Shown here: positions 17,693 through 27,677 of the stretch, piece after piece
Layout of the letters: every line of letters starts with the position of its first letter
Numbering within the stretch: position 1 is the first letter of the stretch
NCBI GenBank assembly: GCA_943842245.1
Contig: CALTAJ010000001.1
Location: 744,001 to 808,000 of the forward strand
DNA: 64,000 nucleotides
Direction of reading: 5' to 3'
Source of the DNA: an uncultured Flavobacteriaceae bacterium
GTDB taxonomy: Bacteria; Bacteroidota; Bacteroidia; Flavobacteriales; Flavobacteriaceae
The notes under the pieces: generated by a model
Seen by the model: the letters and a program-made list of their open reading frames with translations, nothing else
Databases searched by the model: none
What the model was told of the DNA's origin: nothing
Position numbers and translations under genes: made by a program

Positions 17693-17890
17693 ATGGCACA
17701 TCCTAAAAGGAAAATTTCTAAAACAAGAAGAGATAAAAGACGAACGCATTATAAAGCCTCCGATCAACAAATTTCTACTTGTTCCAAAACAGGAGAATCA
17801 CACTTATATCATCGTGCTCACTGGCACGAAGGAAAACTTTACTATAGAGGTAAAGTCCTTGTGGATGCTGATCAAAATTCAGAAAATTAG
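17693..17890 (+). CDS. rpmF: 50S ribosomal protein L32
   Basis: Structural protein of the large ribosomal subunit. The N-terminus [17 protein letters not shown] is the family signature. The 65-residue protein has a single Cys (STCSKTG), so it is not the zinc-binding four-Cys form. It forms an operon with yceD. plsX, which often follows rpmF in other bacteria, is absent; fabH has its own promoter after a 121-bp gap. Confidence 0.97.
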   Translation: MAHPKRKISKTRRDKRRTHYKASDQQISTCSKTGESHLYHRAHWHEGKLYYRGKVLVDADQNSEN

Positions 17891-17950
17891 TTAAATTATA
17901 CCTGTAATTAAGTCCTCCTGTAAAGCAAGGGCATTTTTATTATAATAATT

Positions 17951-17979
17951 TTGTTTACATCAAAAAACTACTATCTTCA
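17951..17979 (+). promoter_or_regulatory. putative promoter of fabH-accB-accC
   Basis: TTTTG ending at 17953 and TATCTTCA at 17972-17979 with an 18-bp spacer approximate the Bacteroidetes consensus, with one mismatch in the -7 box (C for T). It is placed about 32 bp before the fabH ATG. Confidence 0.4.
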
Positions 17980-18011
17980 CTTATAATTAAGCTTTTAAAG
18001 CTGGGATTTAA

Positions 18012-19016
18012 ATGGACCTAGAGAAAAAAAACGTTCTCAAAGCGGCAATCACAGCTTTGGGGGGATATACACCAGAAACGATTTTATCTAACCATAAATT
18101 AGAGCAAATGGTTGACACTAGTGATGAATGGATTCAGAGCCGAACTGGTATTAAAGAGCGAAGAATACTAGCGGATAGTGACAAGGCTACTTCTTTTTTA
18201 GCAATCAAAGCTGCAGAAGATCTTATTAAAAAGACTAGCCTTGACCCGAAGACCATTGACCTTATAATAGTCGCAACAATAACTCCAGATATTCATGTCG
18301 CTGCGACAGCTGCTTATGTATCCTCTTCTATAGGCGCTATAAATGCATTTGCTTATGATTTAAATGCAGCATGTTCTGGCTTCCTTTATGGCATGAGCAC
18401 TGCAGCTGCATATATAAGCTCTGGACGATACAAAAAAGTTTTATTGATTGGAGCTGATAAAATGTCTTCTATCGTAGATTATACAGATCGTACTACTTGT
18501 ATTATTTTTGGTGACGCTGGAGGAGCAGTTCTTTTCGAGCCTAGTTCAAGCGGATACGGTTGGGAAGACGAATATTTTAGAAGTAATGGAACTGATCGAA
18601 TGTCTCTTAGAGTAAAAGCTGGAGGTTCCTTATTCCCGACTACTCAAGAAACTTTGGACAAAGGCTGGCATTATATTTATCAAAATGGAAAAACAGTATT
18701 TAAATATGCTGTTTCTGAAATGTCAACAGTAGTAGAAGTGATGATGAAAAGGAATGGATTAGATGAAAATCATTTGGATTACTTCGTTCCTCACCAAGCT
18801 AATAAAAGAATTATTGATGCTACAACAAAACGTTTAGCCCTTAGCAAAGAAAAGGTGTTGATGAATATAGAACATTATGGAAATACTACAGCAGCCACCA
18901 TACCATTGTTACTAAATGATTACGAAACTAAGTTTAATAAAGGAGATAAGCTCGTGTTTGCTGCTTTTGGCGGTGGATTTACTTGGGGTGCAGCGCACCT
19001 AACATGGGCGTACTGA
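18012..19016 (+). CDS. fabH: 3-oxoacyl-[ACP] synthase III
   Basis: Condenses acyl-CoA with malonyl-ACP to start fatty acid synthesis. The thiolase-fold catalytic triad is complete: Cys121 (DLNAACSGFLYG), His261 (FVPHQANKRI) and Asn291 (HYGNTTAAT). The length of 334 is typical. accB begins 18 bp downstream and accC follows, so the first two committed functions of fatty-acid initiation are co-transcribed. Confidence 0.97.
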   Translation: MDLEKKNVLKAAITALGGYTPETILSNHKLEQMVDTSDEWIQSRTGIKERRILADSDKATSFLAIKAAEDLIKKTSLDPKTIDLIIVATITPDIHVAATAAYVSSSIGAINAFAYDLNAACSGFLYGMSTAAAYISSGRYKKVLLIGADKMSSIVDYTDRTTCIIFGDAGGAVLFEPSSSGYGWEDEYFRSNGTDRMSLRVKAGGSLFPTTQETLDKGWHYIYQNGKTVFKYAVSEMSTVVEVMMKRNGLDENHLDYFVPHQANKRIIDATTKRLALSKEKVLMNIEHYGNTTAATIPLLLNDYETKFNKGDKLVFAAFGGGFTWGAAHLTWAY

Positions 19017-19034
19017 ATCAAAAATTAATTATTT

Positions 19035-19529
19035 ATGAATATTAAAGAAATTCAAAATCTAATCAAATTTGTTGCTAAATCCGGTGCTCAAGAAGTCAAA
19101 CTTGAGATGAAAGATGTAAAAATTACAATCAAAACTGGCTCAACTCCTGTTCATATTGAGTCGGGAGGATTAGTTCAACAAATTCAAGCCTTACCCACTC
19201 CTGCGATAAATTCAATTCCAGATTCTATAGCTCCTTCAGCTCAAGAGGAGGCGCATAAGAATGAGGAGAGAATTGCAGAAGAAGACAAATTAATTACTAT
19301 TAAATCACCTATCATTGGAACCTTTTATCGTAAATCAGCGCCAGATAAGCCCTCATTTGTAGAAGTTGGAGATGTGATTAAAGAGGGGGGAGTATTGTGT
19401 GTTATTGAAGCAATGAAGCTCTTCAATGAAATTGAATCAGAGATTAATGGTACAATAGTCAAAATCTTAGTTGATGATGCATCACCAGTAGAGTTTGATC
19501 AACCTCTATTTGTGATTAACCCTTCATAA
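19035..19529 (+). CDS. accB: acetyl-CoA carboxylase biotin carboxyl carrier protein
   Basis: Carries biotin between the two half-reactions of acetyl-CoA carboxylase. Biotinyl Lys128 sits in the standard motif VIEAMKLFNE within a C-terminal biotinyl domain (about 86-164); an N-terminal helical region (MNIKEIQNLIKFVAKSG) and an Ala/Pro-containing linker precede it. 164 residues is normal. It sits 9 bp upstream of accC. Confidence 0.97.
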   Translation: MNIKEIQNLIKFVAKSGAQEVKLEMKDVKITIKTGSTPVHIESGGLVQQIQALPTPAINSIPDSIAPSAQEEAHKNEERIAEEDKLITIKSPIIGTFYRKSAPDKPSFVEVGDVIKEGGVLCVIEAMKLFNEIESEINGTIVKILVDDASPVEFDQPLFVINPS

Positions 19530-19538
19530 CATCTCAAT

Positions 19539-20879
19539 ATGTTTAATAAAATATTAATTGCAAATCGCGGTGAAATTGCGATGCGTATTATACGAACCTG
19601 TAAAGAAATGGGTGTCAAAACCGTTGCTGTATATTCGAAAGCTGATGCGGACAGCTTACATGTTAGATTTGCTGATGAAGCTGTCTGTATTGGACCAGCG
19701 CCAAGTAACGAGTCTTATTTAAAAATGTCTAATATCATTGCAGCAGCTGAAATTACTAATGCAGATGCTATTCATCCTGGCTATGGATTTTTGTCTGAAA
19801 ATTCAAAGTTCTCTAAAATATGTGACGAACACGAAATTAAATTTATTGGAGCCTCTGCCAAAATGATTGATCAGATGGGGGATAAAGCATCTGCTAAAGC
19901 GACTATGAAAGCAGCTGGTGTGCCTACAATTCCAGGTTCTGAGGGTCTTTTAGAGTCATTAATTGAAGCTAAAGAAATTGCTGAGAAATTTTCTTACCCT
20001 GTTATGTTAAAAGCAACTGCGGGTGGTGGTGGAAAAGGAATGCGCGCTGTATGGAAAGAAGATGAAATTGAAAAAGCATGGGAAAGTGCTCGACAAGAAG
20101 CAAAAGCAGCTTTTGGAAATGACGGTATGTACATGGAAAAACTCATAGAAGAGCCTCGCCATATTGAAATCCAAATTATAGGAGATTCTACTGGAAAAGC
20201 ATGTCATTTATCAGAACGAGATTGCTCCATTCAAAGGCGTCATCAAAAACTTACAGAGGAAACTCCCTCACCTTTTATGACAGATTCTCTAAGAAAGAAA
20301 ATGGGAGATGCCGCAGTAAAAGCTGCCGAATATATAAAATATGAAGGAGCTGGAACTATTGAATTTTTAGTTGACAAGCATCGTAACTTCTATTTTATGG
20401 AGATGAATACCCGTATTCAAGTAGAACACCCTATTACAGAACAGGTTATTGATTTTGACTTGATATGTGAGCAAATTAAAGTAGCTGCAGGAGAAAAAAT
20501 TTCTGGTAAAAACTATTTGCCTAAGTTACATTCTATTGAATGTCGAATTAATGCTGAAGATCCAGAAAATGATTTTCGCCCCAGTCCTGGATTGATTTCA
20601 AATCTTCACCTACCTGGAGGACATGGTGTAAGAATTGATACTCATGTATATAGTGGTTATGTTATTCCGCCGCATTACGACTCTATGATAGCTAAGCTCA
20701 TTACCACTGCTCAGACTCGAGAAGCAGCAATTAGCAAGATGAAGCGTGCATTAGAAGAGTTTATTGTTGAAGGGATTAAGACAACAATTCCTTTTCATCT
20801 AAAGTTAATGAGTGATAAAGCTTATTTGAGTGGAAAATACACAACCAAGTTTATGGAAACCTTTTCTATGGAAAATTAA
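19539..20879 (+). CDS. accC: acetyl-CoA carboxylase biotin carboxylase subunit
   Basis: ATP-dependent carboxylation of biotin on AccB. ATP-grasp protein of 446 residues: N-terminal [18 protein letters not shown], Gly-rich ATP loop [38 protein letters not shown] and the C-terminal domain [10 protein letters not shown]. All catalytic stretches look intact. The last gene of the fabH-accB-accC operon; it ends 54 bp from a convergent prolyl oligopeptidase gene. Confidence 0.98.
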   Translation: MFNKILIANRGEIAMRIIRTCKEMGVKTVAVYSKADADSLHVRFADEAVCIGPAPSNESYLKMSNIIAAAEITNADAIHPGYGFLSENSKFSKICDEHEIKFIGASAKMIDQMGDKASAKATMKAAGVPTIPGSEGLLESLIEAKEIAEKFSYPVMLKATAGGGGKGMRAVWKEDEIEKAWESARQEAKAAFGNDGMYMEKLIEEPRHIEIQIIGDSTGKACHLSERDCSIQRRHQKLTEETPSPFMTDSLRKKMGDAAVKAAEYIKYEGAGTIEFLVDKHRNFYFMEMNTRIQVEHPITEQVIDFDLICEQIKVAAGEKISGKNYLPKLHSIECRINAEDPENDFRPSPGLISNLHLPGGHGVRIDTHVYSGYVIPPHYDSMIAKLITTAQTREAAISKMKRALEEFIVEGIKTTIPFHLKLMSDKAYLSGKYTTKFMETFSMEN

Positions 20880-20933
20880 ATATTCTTAATCCGTCTTTTA
20901 AATTATTTAAATAAACTTACTATTACTAAAAAA

Positions 20934-23081
20934 TTATCCTTTCGGTTTGGTTTTAATATTTTCTGGCAAAACTCTAAACCCCATATTATAAAAAGTAAAT
21001 CCAAAAATATCAGAATATTGTTCAATTCTTTTTGAAACTGGAGTTCCAGAACCATGGCCGGCTTTAGTTTCTACACGAATCAATACAGGATTTTCCCCAT
21101 TTTGTTTTTCTTGCAATTCAGCAGCAAACTTGAATGAATGTGCTGGTACTACACGATCGTCGTGATCTGCTGTTGTTATTAAAGTTGCCGGATAATTCGT
21201 CCCATTTGTTACGTTATGAACCGGAGAATATTCCTTGAGGTATTCAAACATTTCTTTAGAGTCTTCCGATGTTCCATAATCATAGGCCCAACCTGCGCCA
21301 GCAGTAAACTTATGATATCTTAACATATCCAATACTCCAACTGCAGGAAGAGCGACTTTCATTAATTCAGGCCTTTGAGTCATGGTTGCCCCAACTAGTA
21401 GGCCTCCATTAGACCCTCCCCTAATAGCTAAGTAGTCTGGGCTAGTGATGTTTTTTTCGATCAAATATTCAGCGGCTGCAATAAAATCATCAAAAACATT
21501 CTGCTTTTTTTGTTGAGTTCCTGCTTTATGCCATTCTTTTCCGTATTCGCCACCCCCTCTTAAATTTGGAACTGCATAAACTCCCCCTTGTTCCATCCAA
21601 ACAGCATTAGCTACACTAAACGAAGGGAATAAACTGATATTGAAACCTCCATATCCATAAAGAATCGTTGGGTTTTTCCCATTGTATTCGACTCCTTTTT
21701 TTCGAGTGATTATCATTGGTATTGGTGTTCCATCTAAGGAGGTGAAGAATATTTGTTCAGAAATATAATTATCAGGATCAAAATTTATATCTGGTTTCCA
21801 AAATTGATCTGAATTTTTTGTCTTTGGATTATATGAGTAAATTACACCTGGGGTATGGTAATTAGTAAAACTATAATATAATGTTTCATCTTCCATTTTT
21901 CCATTCCAACCTCCAGCTGTTCCTATTCCTGGTAGTTTTATCTCTCCCATATTATTTCCTTTAAAGTCATATTGGATGACTTTTGTCATTACATTTACAA
22001 TATAGCGGGCAAAGAAATAACCACCTCCGCTACTAGGCAAAAGAACATGTTCAGTTTCCGAAATAAAATCTTTCCAATTTTTTTCTTGTGGAGATCTAGC
22101 ACTTACCTTAACAACCCTTTTATTGGGAGCATTGCTATTAGTGACAATGTAGAGATTATCCTTTATAGCGTCTAATAAATAACTATCTGTATTGTAGTCT
22201 TCATCAACCTTAAGCAAAGGGCTTTTTAAAATACTTAAGTCCTTTATAAAACTAATATTCCCCGAAGTTGTTTTAGAGGCAGTGATGAAAAGATATTTCC
22301 CGTCTCTAGTAACAGATCCTCCAACGTAACGATGCTTTTGCTCTGGGAGTCCACCAAATATTAAAACATCCTCTGATTGAGGCGTTCCTAACTTATGATA
22401 ATACAACTTATGTTGGTCTGTCATTTGACTTAACTCGCTTCCTTCTGGTTTGTCATAACTAGAATAGAAAAAACCATCATCTAGCTTCCATTGAATTCCG
22501 CTAAATTTAATATCTACAAGTGTGTCTTCAATAATTTTTTTATCGATTGCATCCATTACAATTATTTTTTTCCAATCACTTCCACCCTCACTTATAGAGT
22601 AGGCTAAAAGCTTTCCACTTTTTGAAAAATTTAATCCCGCCAAAGAAGTTGTTCCGTCTTTTGCAAATGTATTTGGGTCCAAAAACACTTCTTCTTCATA
22701 TCCATTCTTTTTACGATAGACAACATATTGATTTTGTAGACCACTGTTTTTATAAAAATAGGTGTAATATCCTTCTTTAAAGGGTGCAGATACTTTATCG
22801 TAATCCCATAATTGTTCTAGTCTATTTTTAATTTGATTCCTAAAGGGAATATTTTCTAAATATGAAAATGTGGTTTCGTTTTGTTTATCCACCCAGTTTT
22901 TTGTTTCCACAGCATTATCGTTCTCGAGCCAACGATAATTATCGATAACTTCAGTTCCAAAATATTTATCAACTTTAGTGACTTTTTTAGTTGATGGATA
23001 ATTTATTTTGTTAGAATCCTTCTGACACGAAAAAACGAAAAGAAAGAAAAGAAATGAAAAAAAATTTGCTTTATTATACAT
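20934..23081 (-). CDS. prolyl oligopeptidase (S9A) lipoprotein
   Basis: Serine peptidase cutting after proline in short peptides, probably anchored in the periplasm or at the cell surface: N-terminal hydrophobic stretch with lipobox VFSC (Cys19). An N-terminal beta-propeller (about 70-440) is followed by an alpha/beta hydrolase domain with GGSNGGLLVGA (nucleophile Ser), TTADHDDRVVP (Asp) and KAGHGSGTP (His676). Length 715 is typical. Nearby genes run convergently (accC) or divergently (SnoaL-like), so it is a single-gene unit. Likely nutritional peptide degradation. Confidence 0.95.
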   Translation of the reverse strand: MYNKANFFSFLFFLFVFSCQKDSNKINYPSTKKVTKVDKYFGTEVIDNYRWLENDNAVETKNWVDKQNETTFSYLENIPFRNQIKNRLEQLWDYDKVSAPFKEGYYTYFYKNSGLQNQYVVYRKKNGYEEEVFLDPNTFAKDGTTSLAGLNFSKSGKLLAYSISEGGSDWKKIIVMDAIDKKIIEDTLVDIKFSGIQWKLDDGFFYSSYDKPEGSELSQMTDQHKLYYHKLGTPQSEDVLIFGGLPEQKHRYVGGSVTRDGKYLFITASKTTSGNISFIKDLSILKSPLLKVDEDYNTDSYLLDAIKDNLYIVTNSNAPNKRVVKVSARSPQEKNWKDFISETEHVLLPSSGGGYFFARYIVNVMTKVIQYDFKGNNMGEIKLPGIGTAGGWNGKMEDETLYYSFTNYHTPGVIYSYNPKTKNSDQFWKPDINFDPDNYISEQIFFTSLDGTPIPMIITRKKGVEYNGKNPTILYGYGGFNISLFPSFSVANAVWMEQGGVYAVPNLRGGGEYGKEWHKAGTQQKKQNVFDDFIAAAEYLIEKNITSPDYLAIRGGSNGGLLVGATMTQRPELMKVALPAVGVLDMLRYHKFTAGAGWAYDYGTSEDSKEMFEYLKEYSPVHNVTNGTNYPATLITTADHDDRVVPAHSFKFAAELQEKQNGENPVLIRVETKAGHGSGTPVSKRIEQYSDIFGFTFYNMGFRVLPENIKTKPKG

Positions 23082-23155
23082 TTTTTTTGAATGAAAAATT
23101 TATTTTTATTGAAGCTATTAAAATTTGATTAAATAATTTTATAAAAATTAAAAAA

Positions 23156-23617
23156 ATGGTAACACAAGAACAAGTAGAAAAAATTCAAAATACCTGGGGA
23201 GACGGAGTTGTAAAAATTGGAGCATTAAAGCATGACAGAAAGGAATGTGAAAAATTCGCTAGTGAATTTCTTGACAATCTGTACGCATTTGACAAAGGGA
23301 AAGTACTATTTAAGCCTACTAAATGTGAAAAAGAACAATTTAGGCCTACGAAATCTGAAGCTCTCTCTTATTTTATTTCAGGGGATGACAGGGCCTGTGA
23401 TGAGGACAAGGGCTTTGCCATACAACCCTGGACAAAAGTAAGATTTGAAAATACTGGTTTTATTTTAGAAATTGACAGAGCCATATCAATGGGGAACTAT
23501 TTTTTTACTGATTTAGATGGAAATGAGGCAAAAGTAGAATATACATTTGGTTATAAATCGATAAACGGAAATTTGAAAATTGATTTACATCATTCTTCGT
23601 TTCCTTACTCAATTTAA
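23156..23617 (+). CDS. SnoaL-like protein, often mislabelled phosphoribosyl-AMP cyclohydrolase
   Basis: A 153-residue soluble protein without signal peptide. The sequence WGDGVVKIGALKHD, then VLFKPTK, FAIQPWTKVRFEN, MGNYFFTDLDG and KIDLHHSSFPY matches a family found in marine bacteria and cyanobacteria that I recall as having the NTF2/SnoaL-like (CaMKII-association) fold. Databases sometimes carry a histidine-biosynthesis name for it that the sequence does not support. Function unknown. It lies between the divergent peptidase and the BASS transporter, separated by 101 bp from the latter. Confidence 0.65.
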   Translation: MVTQEQVEKIQNTWGDGVVKIGALKHDRKECEKFASEFLDNLYAFDKGKVLFKPTKCEKEQFRPTKSEALSYFISGDDRACDEDKGFAIQPWTKVRFENTGFILEIDRAISMGNYFFTDLDGNEAKVEYTFGYKSINGNLKIDLHHSSFPYSI

Positions 23618-23718
23618 AGTGTTTCAATCAAGAAGAATTTAGTTAAGATGGTAAGAGATTTTAAATAATTAATCTCATGTTAGGAAATTTGTTGCTTATT
23701 GCAGCTTAAACCTAGAAA

Positions 23719-24630
23719 ATGACTCAGCGTGTTACACAAGCCTTCCCTTGGATTGTTTCTCTTTTTGCGATTGTTGGCTTAATTTATCCTCCTATAATTA
23801 CTTGGTTTAATGGTTCCCTTATTACTCTGGGTTTAGGAGGTATAATGCTTGGGATGGGTCTTACCTTAAAAGTTTCTGATTTTATTCAAATATTACATCA
23901 TCCAAAATGGGTGCTGGTTGGTCTTGGCTTACAGTTTTTAATAATGCCGATATTGGGTTGGGTTCTTGCTAAATTATTTCAATTACCTCCTCTGTTTGCA
24001 ATAGGAATGATTTTAGTTTCTTGTTGCCCTGGGGGGACAGCTTCAAATGTAATTGCTTATTTGGCAAAAGCAGAAGTAGCTTTGTCGGTAAGTATGACAG
24101 CTTGTTCTACATTAGCTGCAATATTAATGACTCCTTTTTTGACTTTACAGCTTTCAGGAAGTTATTTAGATGTACCAACTAGAGGTTTGTTTTTTAGTAC
24201 TTTGAAAGTTTTATTTATTCCCATATTGTTTGGAATACTTTTAAATCGATCCCTACCCAAAATTGTTTCTCAAATAGTTCCTTTTGCACCTCCTTTTGCA
24301 GTACTTCTAATCTCTTTAATTGTAGGAAGTATTGTCGGACAGGGTAAGGAAGTGATTTTAGATTCTGGTTTTCATTTATTTCTTGCACTAATCACTTTAC
24401 ATACCTTGGGGTTTTTAATAGGGTTTTTAATAAGCCTAGCTTTATTCAAAAACTGGAAAACAGCCAAAACTATTTCAATAGAAGTAGGAATGCAGAATTC
24501 AGGATTAGGAGTAGTAATAGCAAGAGAGAATTTTAGTAGCCCTCTAGTTGCAATTCCAGCAGCCCTTTCAAGTTTAATTCATTCCCTCTTAGGTAGTTTT
24601 TTTGTTATTCTTTTTAAAAATAAAAACTAG
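23719..24630 (+). CDS. bile acid:sodium symporter family (BASS) transporter
   Basis: Inner-membrane Na+-coupled organic anion transporter. About nine hydrophobic helices over 303 residues; family motifs LGGIMLGMGLTLKVSDF (TM2 region), SCCPGGTASNVIAYLAKAEVALSV (crossover region; only partly quoted here in sense) and EVGMQNSGLGVVIA near the C-terminus. In bacteria, relatives carry pantoate, bile acids or other organic anions; the substrate cannot be read from the sequence. It is tail-to-tail with pdxA (3 bp gap). Confidence 0.93.
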   Translation: MTQRVTQAFPWIVSLFAIVGLIYPPIITWFNGSLITLGLGGIMLGMGLTLKVSDFIQILHHPKWVLVGLGLQFLIMPILGWVLAKLFQLPPLFAIGMILVSCCPGGTASNVIAYLAKAEVALSVSMTACSTLAAILMTPFLTLQLSGSYLDVPTRGLFFSTLKVLFIPILFGILLNRSLPKIVSQIVPFAPPFAVLLISLIVGSIVGQGKEVILDSGFHLFLALITLHTLGFLIGFLISLALFKNWKTAKTISIEVGMQNSGLGVVIARENFSSPLVAIPAALSSLIHSLLGSFFVILFKNKN

Positions 24631-24633
24631 TTA

Positions 24634-25647
24634 TTATTTCAGCTTTTTAAATTTTCTCCGTTTCAAAAAAATCGAGCGAGCTTGATTCATAGCATTATAA
24701 AAAGAGCTAGGATTTGCTTCTCCTTTTCCTGCAATACTCATTGCTGTCCCATGGTCGGGAGATGTTCGAATATAATTTAACCCAGCTGTAAAATTAACTC
24801 CTTCTCCAAATGAAAGTGTTTTAAAAGGAATCATTCCTTGATCGTGATACATTGCCAAGATAGCATCATATTCATGATAGGTTTTATTTCCAAAAAATCC
24901 ATCAGCCGCGAAAGGGCCAAAAATCATTTTCCCCTCATTGATTTGTTTTTTTATTAATGGTCGAAGAAGTGTATCATCCTCCTGACCAATAACTCCATTG
25001 TCCCCTGTATGAGGATTGATTCCTAAAACTGCGATTTTTGGTTTTTTGATTCCAAAATCTTGTATCAAACTTTGTTCCAATAAAAATATTTTCTTTTCTA
25101 TTGTCTCTGGAGTAAGATAAGTTGTTATTACACTAAGAGGAATATGATCACTTACCAAGGCAACTTTAAGTTTATCTGTGATCATAAACATTAGGCTTTC
25201 CCCTTCCAATTCTTGATTCAGATAATCGGTATGTCCAGGGAATTTAAAAGCTTCTGATTGAATATTTTTTTTATGAATTGGTGCTGTAACAAGAATATCT
25301 ATAGCCCCATTTTTTAGAGCTTGGGTTGCAGACTTTAATGAACTTATTGCAAATGAACCTGCTTCAGAACATTCGTAGCCATATTTCACCGAAAAAGCTT
25401 CTTGCCAACAGGAGACGACATTCAATTGTCCTTCATTTGGTTTATTTAAGTCTTTAAGAGAACAAATATTGACTGAAATATCTAGATTTTTTTGTTCATC
25501 TATTAAATTCTGTGGATGGGCAAAAACAATTGGGATAAAAAAGTCATAAATTTGTTCATCTTGAAAGGTTTTTAATATAATTTCAAAACCAATACCATTG
25601 GGATCTCCTGCTGAAATTCCTACTCTAATTTTTGTCAATTCTAACAC
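24634..25647 (-). CDS. pdxA: 4-hydroxythreonine-4-phosphate dehydrogenase
   Basis: NAD-dependent step of the DXP-dependent pyridoxal phosphate pathway. Motifs: GISAGDPNGIGFE at the N-terminus, APIHK and GHTDYL (metal-binding His), MYHDQGMIPFK (metal-binding His) and NYIRTSPDHGTA near the C-terminus. 337 residues is the usual length. It is divergent from ribE with 52 bp between the starts, a common Bacteroidetes neighbourhood. Confidence 0.96.
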   Translation of the reverse strand: MLELTKIRVGISAGDPNGIGFEIILKTFQDEQIYDFFIPIVFAHPQNLIDEQKNLDISVNICSLKDLNKPNEGQLNVVSCWQEAFSVKYGYECSEAGSFAISSLKSATQALKNGAIDILVTAPIHKKNIQSEAFKFPGHTDYLNQELEGESLMFMITDKLKVALVSDHIPLSVITTYLTPETIEKKIFLLEQSLIQDFGIKKPKIAVLGINPHTGDNGVIGQEDDTLLRPLIKKQINEGKMIFGPFAADGFFGNKTYHEYDAILAMYHDQGMIPFKTLSFGEGVNFTAGLNYIRTSPDHGTAMSIAGKGEANPSSFYNAMNQARSIFLKRRKFKKLK

Positions 25648-25699
25648 TTAAGTAACTTTTTGTCTTACTTTTGAAACAAATGTAATTAATTATAAACGC

Positions 25700-26287
25700 A
25701 TGTTTACAGGAATTATAGAAGCATTTGCAAGAGTTAATACTTTAACTCAAGAAGGAGATAATTTAAATATCGAATTAGAAAGTGCATTGGCTAGAGAATT
25801 AAAAATTGATCAAAGTGTTGCCCATAACGGAGTTTGCTTAACAGTAGTTTCGTGTAATGATAAACTTTATACTGTTACAGCCATTCAGGAAACTTTAGAA
25901 AAAACTAATTTAGGTCTGCTCAAAGTTGGAGATTTAATCAATATTGAACGTGCAATGCGATTAGGAGATCGGCTTGACGGGCATATAGTTCAAGGTCATG
26001 TAGACCAAACAGCAAAGTGTATTGCGGCTGATACTTTGGATGGAAGTTGGACATATACTTTTGAATATGATAGTATTCCAGAAAATATAACCATAGAAAA
26101 AGGGTCCATCACAGTTAATGGAGTTAGTCTTACAGTGGTTAACTCTATTCATAATAGATTTTCTGTGGCTATTATTCCATATACTTATGAAAATACAAGC
26201 TTTAATGAACTTAAGGTCGGTAAAATAGTAAATTTAGAATTTGATTTAATTGGAAAATATATTTCAAAACTATATTTAAAACGTTAA
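25700..26287 (+). CDS. ribE: riboflavin synthase, alpha chain
   Basis: Converts two 6,7-dimethyl-8-ribityllumazine molecules to riboflavin. Two lumazine-binding barrels: the first starts MFTGIIEAFARV with NGVCLTVVS, the second has GHIVQGHVDQ and NGVSLTVV. 195 residues is normal. The 52-bp gap to pdxA is too short for an FMN riboswitch. The NhaP antiporter gene starts 28 bp downstream and may be co-transcribed. Confidence 0.96.
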   Translation: MFTGIIEAFARVNTLTQEGDNLNIELESALARELKIDQSVAHNGVCLTVVSCNDKLYTVTAIQETLEKTNLGLLKVGDLINIERAMRLGDRLDGHIVQGHVDQTAKCIAADTLDGSWTYTFEYDSIPENITIEKGSITVNGVSLTVVNSIHNRFSVAIIPYTYENTSFNELKVGKIVNLEFDLIGKYISKLYLKR

Positions 26288-26315
26288 TTTTTTTAACTTC
26301 ATAAAAACTATATAA

Positions 26316-27584
26316 ATGAATTTTCTCGAGCTAGCCACCCTTTTATTACTTCTTGCATCATTATTTTCGATTATAAACCTCCGTTTATTAAAACTTCCCC
26401 AAACCATTGGATTAATGGTTTTGGCCATTTTCTTGTCTGCTGGAGTTTTAATTGCAGGTCAAATTTCACCTGGTTTTTTATCTTTTGCTACTTCATTAAC
26501 AGAAGAATTTGACTTTAGTGTTTTATTAATTGACGTAATGCTTCCTTTCTTGCTTTTCGCAGGAGCAATAAGTGTAAATGTCCACGAACTTTTAAAAGAT
26601 AAGCTAACGATTCTCTTATTGGCTAGTTTTGGAGTTATTTTTTCCACCTTTGCAGTTGGAACGGGTCTTTTTTGGTTAATAGAGCAGCCTCTTTTTGGTC
26701 TTTCTGAATTAGGATTAACCTATGTAGACTGTTTACTTTTTGGTTCACTCATTGCGCCTACGGATCCCATTGCTGTTCTCGCCATGGTAAAAAAAATGAA
26801 TCTTTCATCTGTTACTGAAACACGGATTGCTGGGGAATCCCTGTTTAACGACGGAATCGGCGTAGTTGTTTTCCTTACCCTTTTAAATGTCAAAGCAGAA
26901 GGAATTGATAATACGACTATTCAAAGTGTTGGATCACTATTTGCTACTGAAGTTGTAGGTGGTATTGTCCTTGGAGCAGTTATGGGTTTTCTGGGTATGA
27001 AATTGGTAAAATACATTGAGAATGAACATGTGGAATTAGAGGTTTTGATAACCCTTTCTCTTGTGCTTTTGGTTCCAGTTATCTCTCATATTTTTCATTT
27101 CTCAGCTGTACTAGGTGTTGTTGTAATGGGACTATTTTTGAATCAAAATATTGATGGTGATGATAAACAAGAGGGGGTTCAAAAAGTGATGGGTGATTAT
27201 GTCTACAAGTTTTGGCACTTACTTGATGAAACTTTAAATGCCATCCTTTTTATCTTGATTGGACTGGAAATTATTCCTATTCTACAAAACTTTGATATTT
27301 CCTATTTACTAATTGTAATCATTGTTATTTTCTTAGTAGTAGTTTCTAGAGGAATTGGGGTATTTCTACCAATAAAAATTTTATCTATAAAAAAGAGTTT
27401 TGAGAAAAACACAGCACTAATTATCACTTGGGGTGGACTTCGAGGGGGACTTAGTATTGCACTTGCACTAAATCTTCCCGATTCAATAGGTGACGGGAAA
27501 GACTTAATTTTAATCCTTACTTATGGAGTAGTTTTATTTACCATTTTAGTCCAAGGATTGACTCTTAAAAAAATTGTAAAATAA
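26316..27584 (+). CDS. CPA1 (NhaP-type) sodium:proton antiporter
   Basis: Inner-membrane Na+(K+)/H+ exchanger for pH and sodium balance, expected in a marine cell. About 12 membrane helices in 422 residues; transport-core motifs APTDPIAVLAMVKKMN and GESLFNDGIGVVVF (conserved acidic pair), and TWGGLRGGLSIALAL near the C-terminus. There is no long cytoplasmic tail. The gene ends just where the -33 box of the following small RNA unit begins. Confidence 0.95.
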   Translation: MNFLELATLLLLLASLFSIINLRLLKLPQTIGLMVLAIFLSAGVLIAGQISPGFLSFATSLTEEFDFSVLLIDVMLPFLLFAGAISVNVHELLKDKLTILLLASFGVIFSTFAVGTGLFWLIEQPLFGLSELGLTYVDCLLFGSLIAPTDPIAVLAMVKKMNLSSVTETRIAGESLFNDGIGVVVFLTLLNVKAEGIDNTTIQSVGSLFATEVVGGIVLGAVMGFLGMKLVKYIENEHVELEVLITLSLVLLVPVISHIFHFSAVLGVVVMGLFLNQNIDGDDKQEGVQKVMGDYVYKFWHLLDETLNAILFILIGLEIIPILQNFDISYLLIVIIVIFLVVVSRGIGVFLPIKILSIKKSFEKNTALIITWGGLRGGLSIALALNLPDSIGDGKDLILILTYGVVLFTILVQGLTLKKIVK

Positions 27585-27585
27585 T

Positions 27586-27616
27586 TTGAAAACTAATCAA
27601 CTGGTAATTATATTTG
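27586..27616 (+). promoter_or_regulatory. promoter of small RNA / leader unit
   Basis: TTTG ending at 27588 (TTG 27586-27588) and TATATTTG (27609-27616) with a 20-bp spacer form one of the best consensus promoters in the window (TTG-N19/20-TAnnTTTG). Transcription would start near 27621-27623. The next protein start is 170 bp away, behind a terminator, so this promoter mainly drives a short RNA. Confidence 0.65.
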
Positions 27617-27677
27617 AATAGGAGTAATTCAAGCTGTGACAACAGCAAAGTTTAACTAAATATGAAAGGAGGTGTCT

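Noticed and set aside
17905-17940. Terminator after rpmF (GTCCT...AGGGC followed by ATTTTTATT)
   Set aside because: The stem has only five pairs including a G-T pair and an 11-base loop; not convincing.
25648-25699. FMN riboswitch ahead of ribE
   Set aside because: Only 52 bp separate the divergent starts of pdxA and ribE, too short for the aptamer, and no conserved stem was seen.
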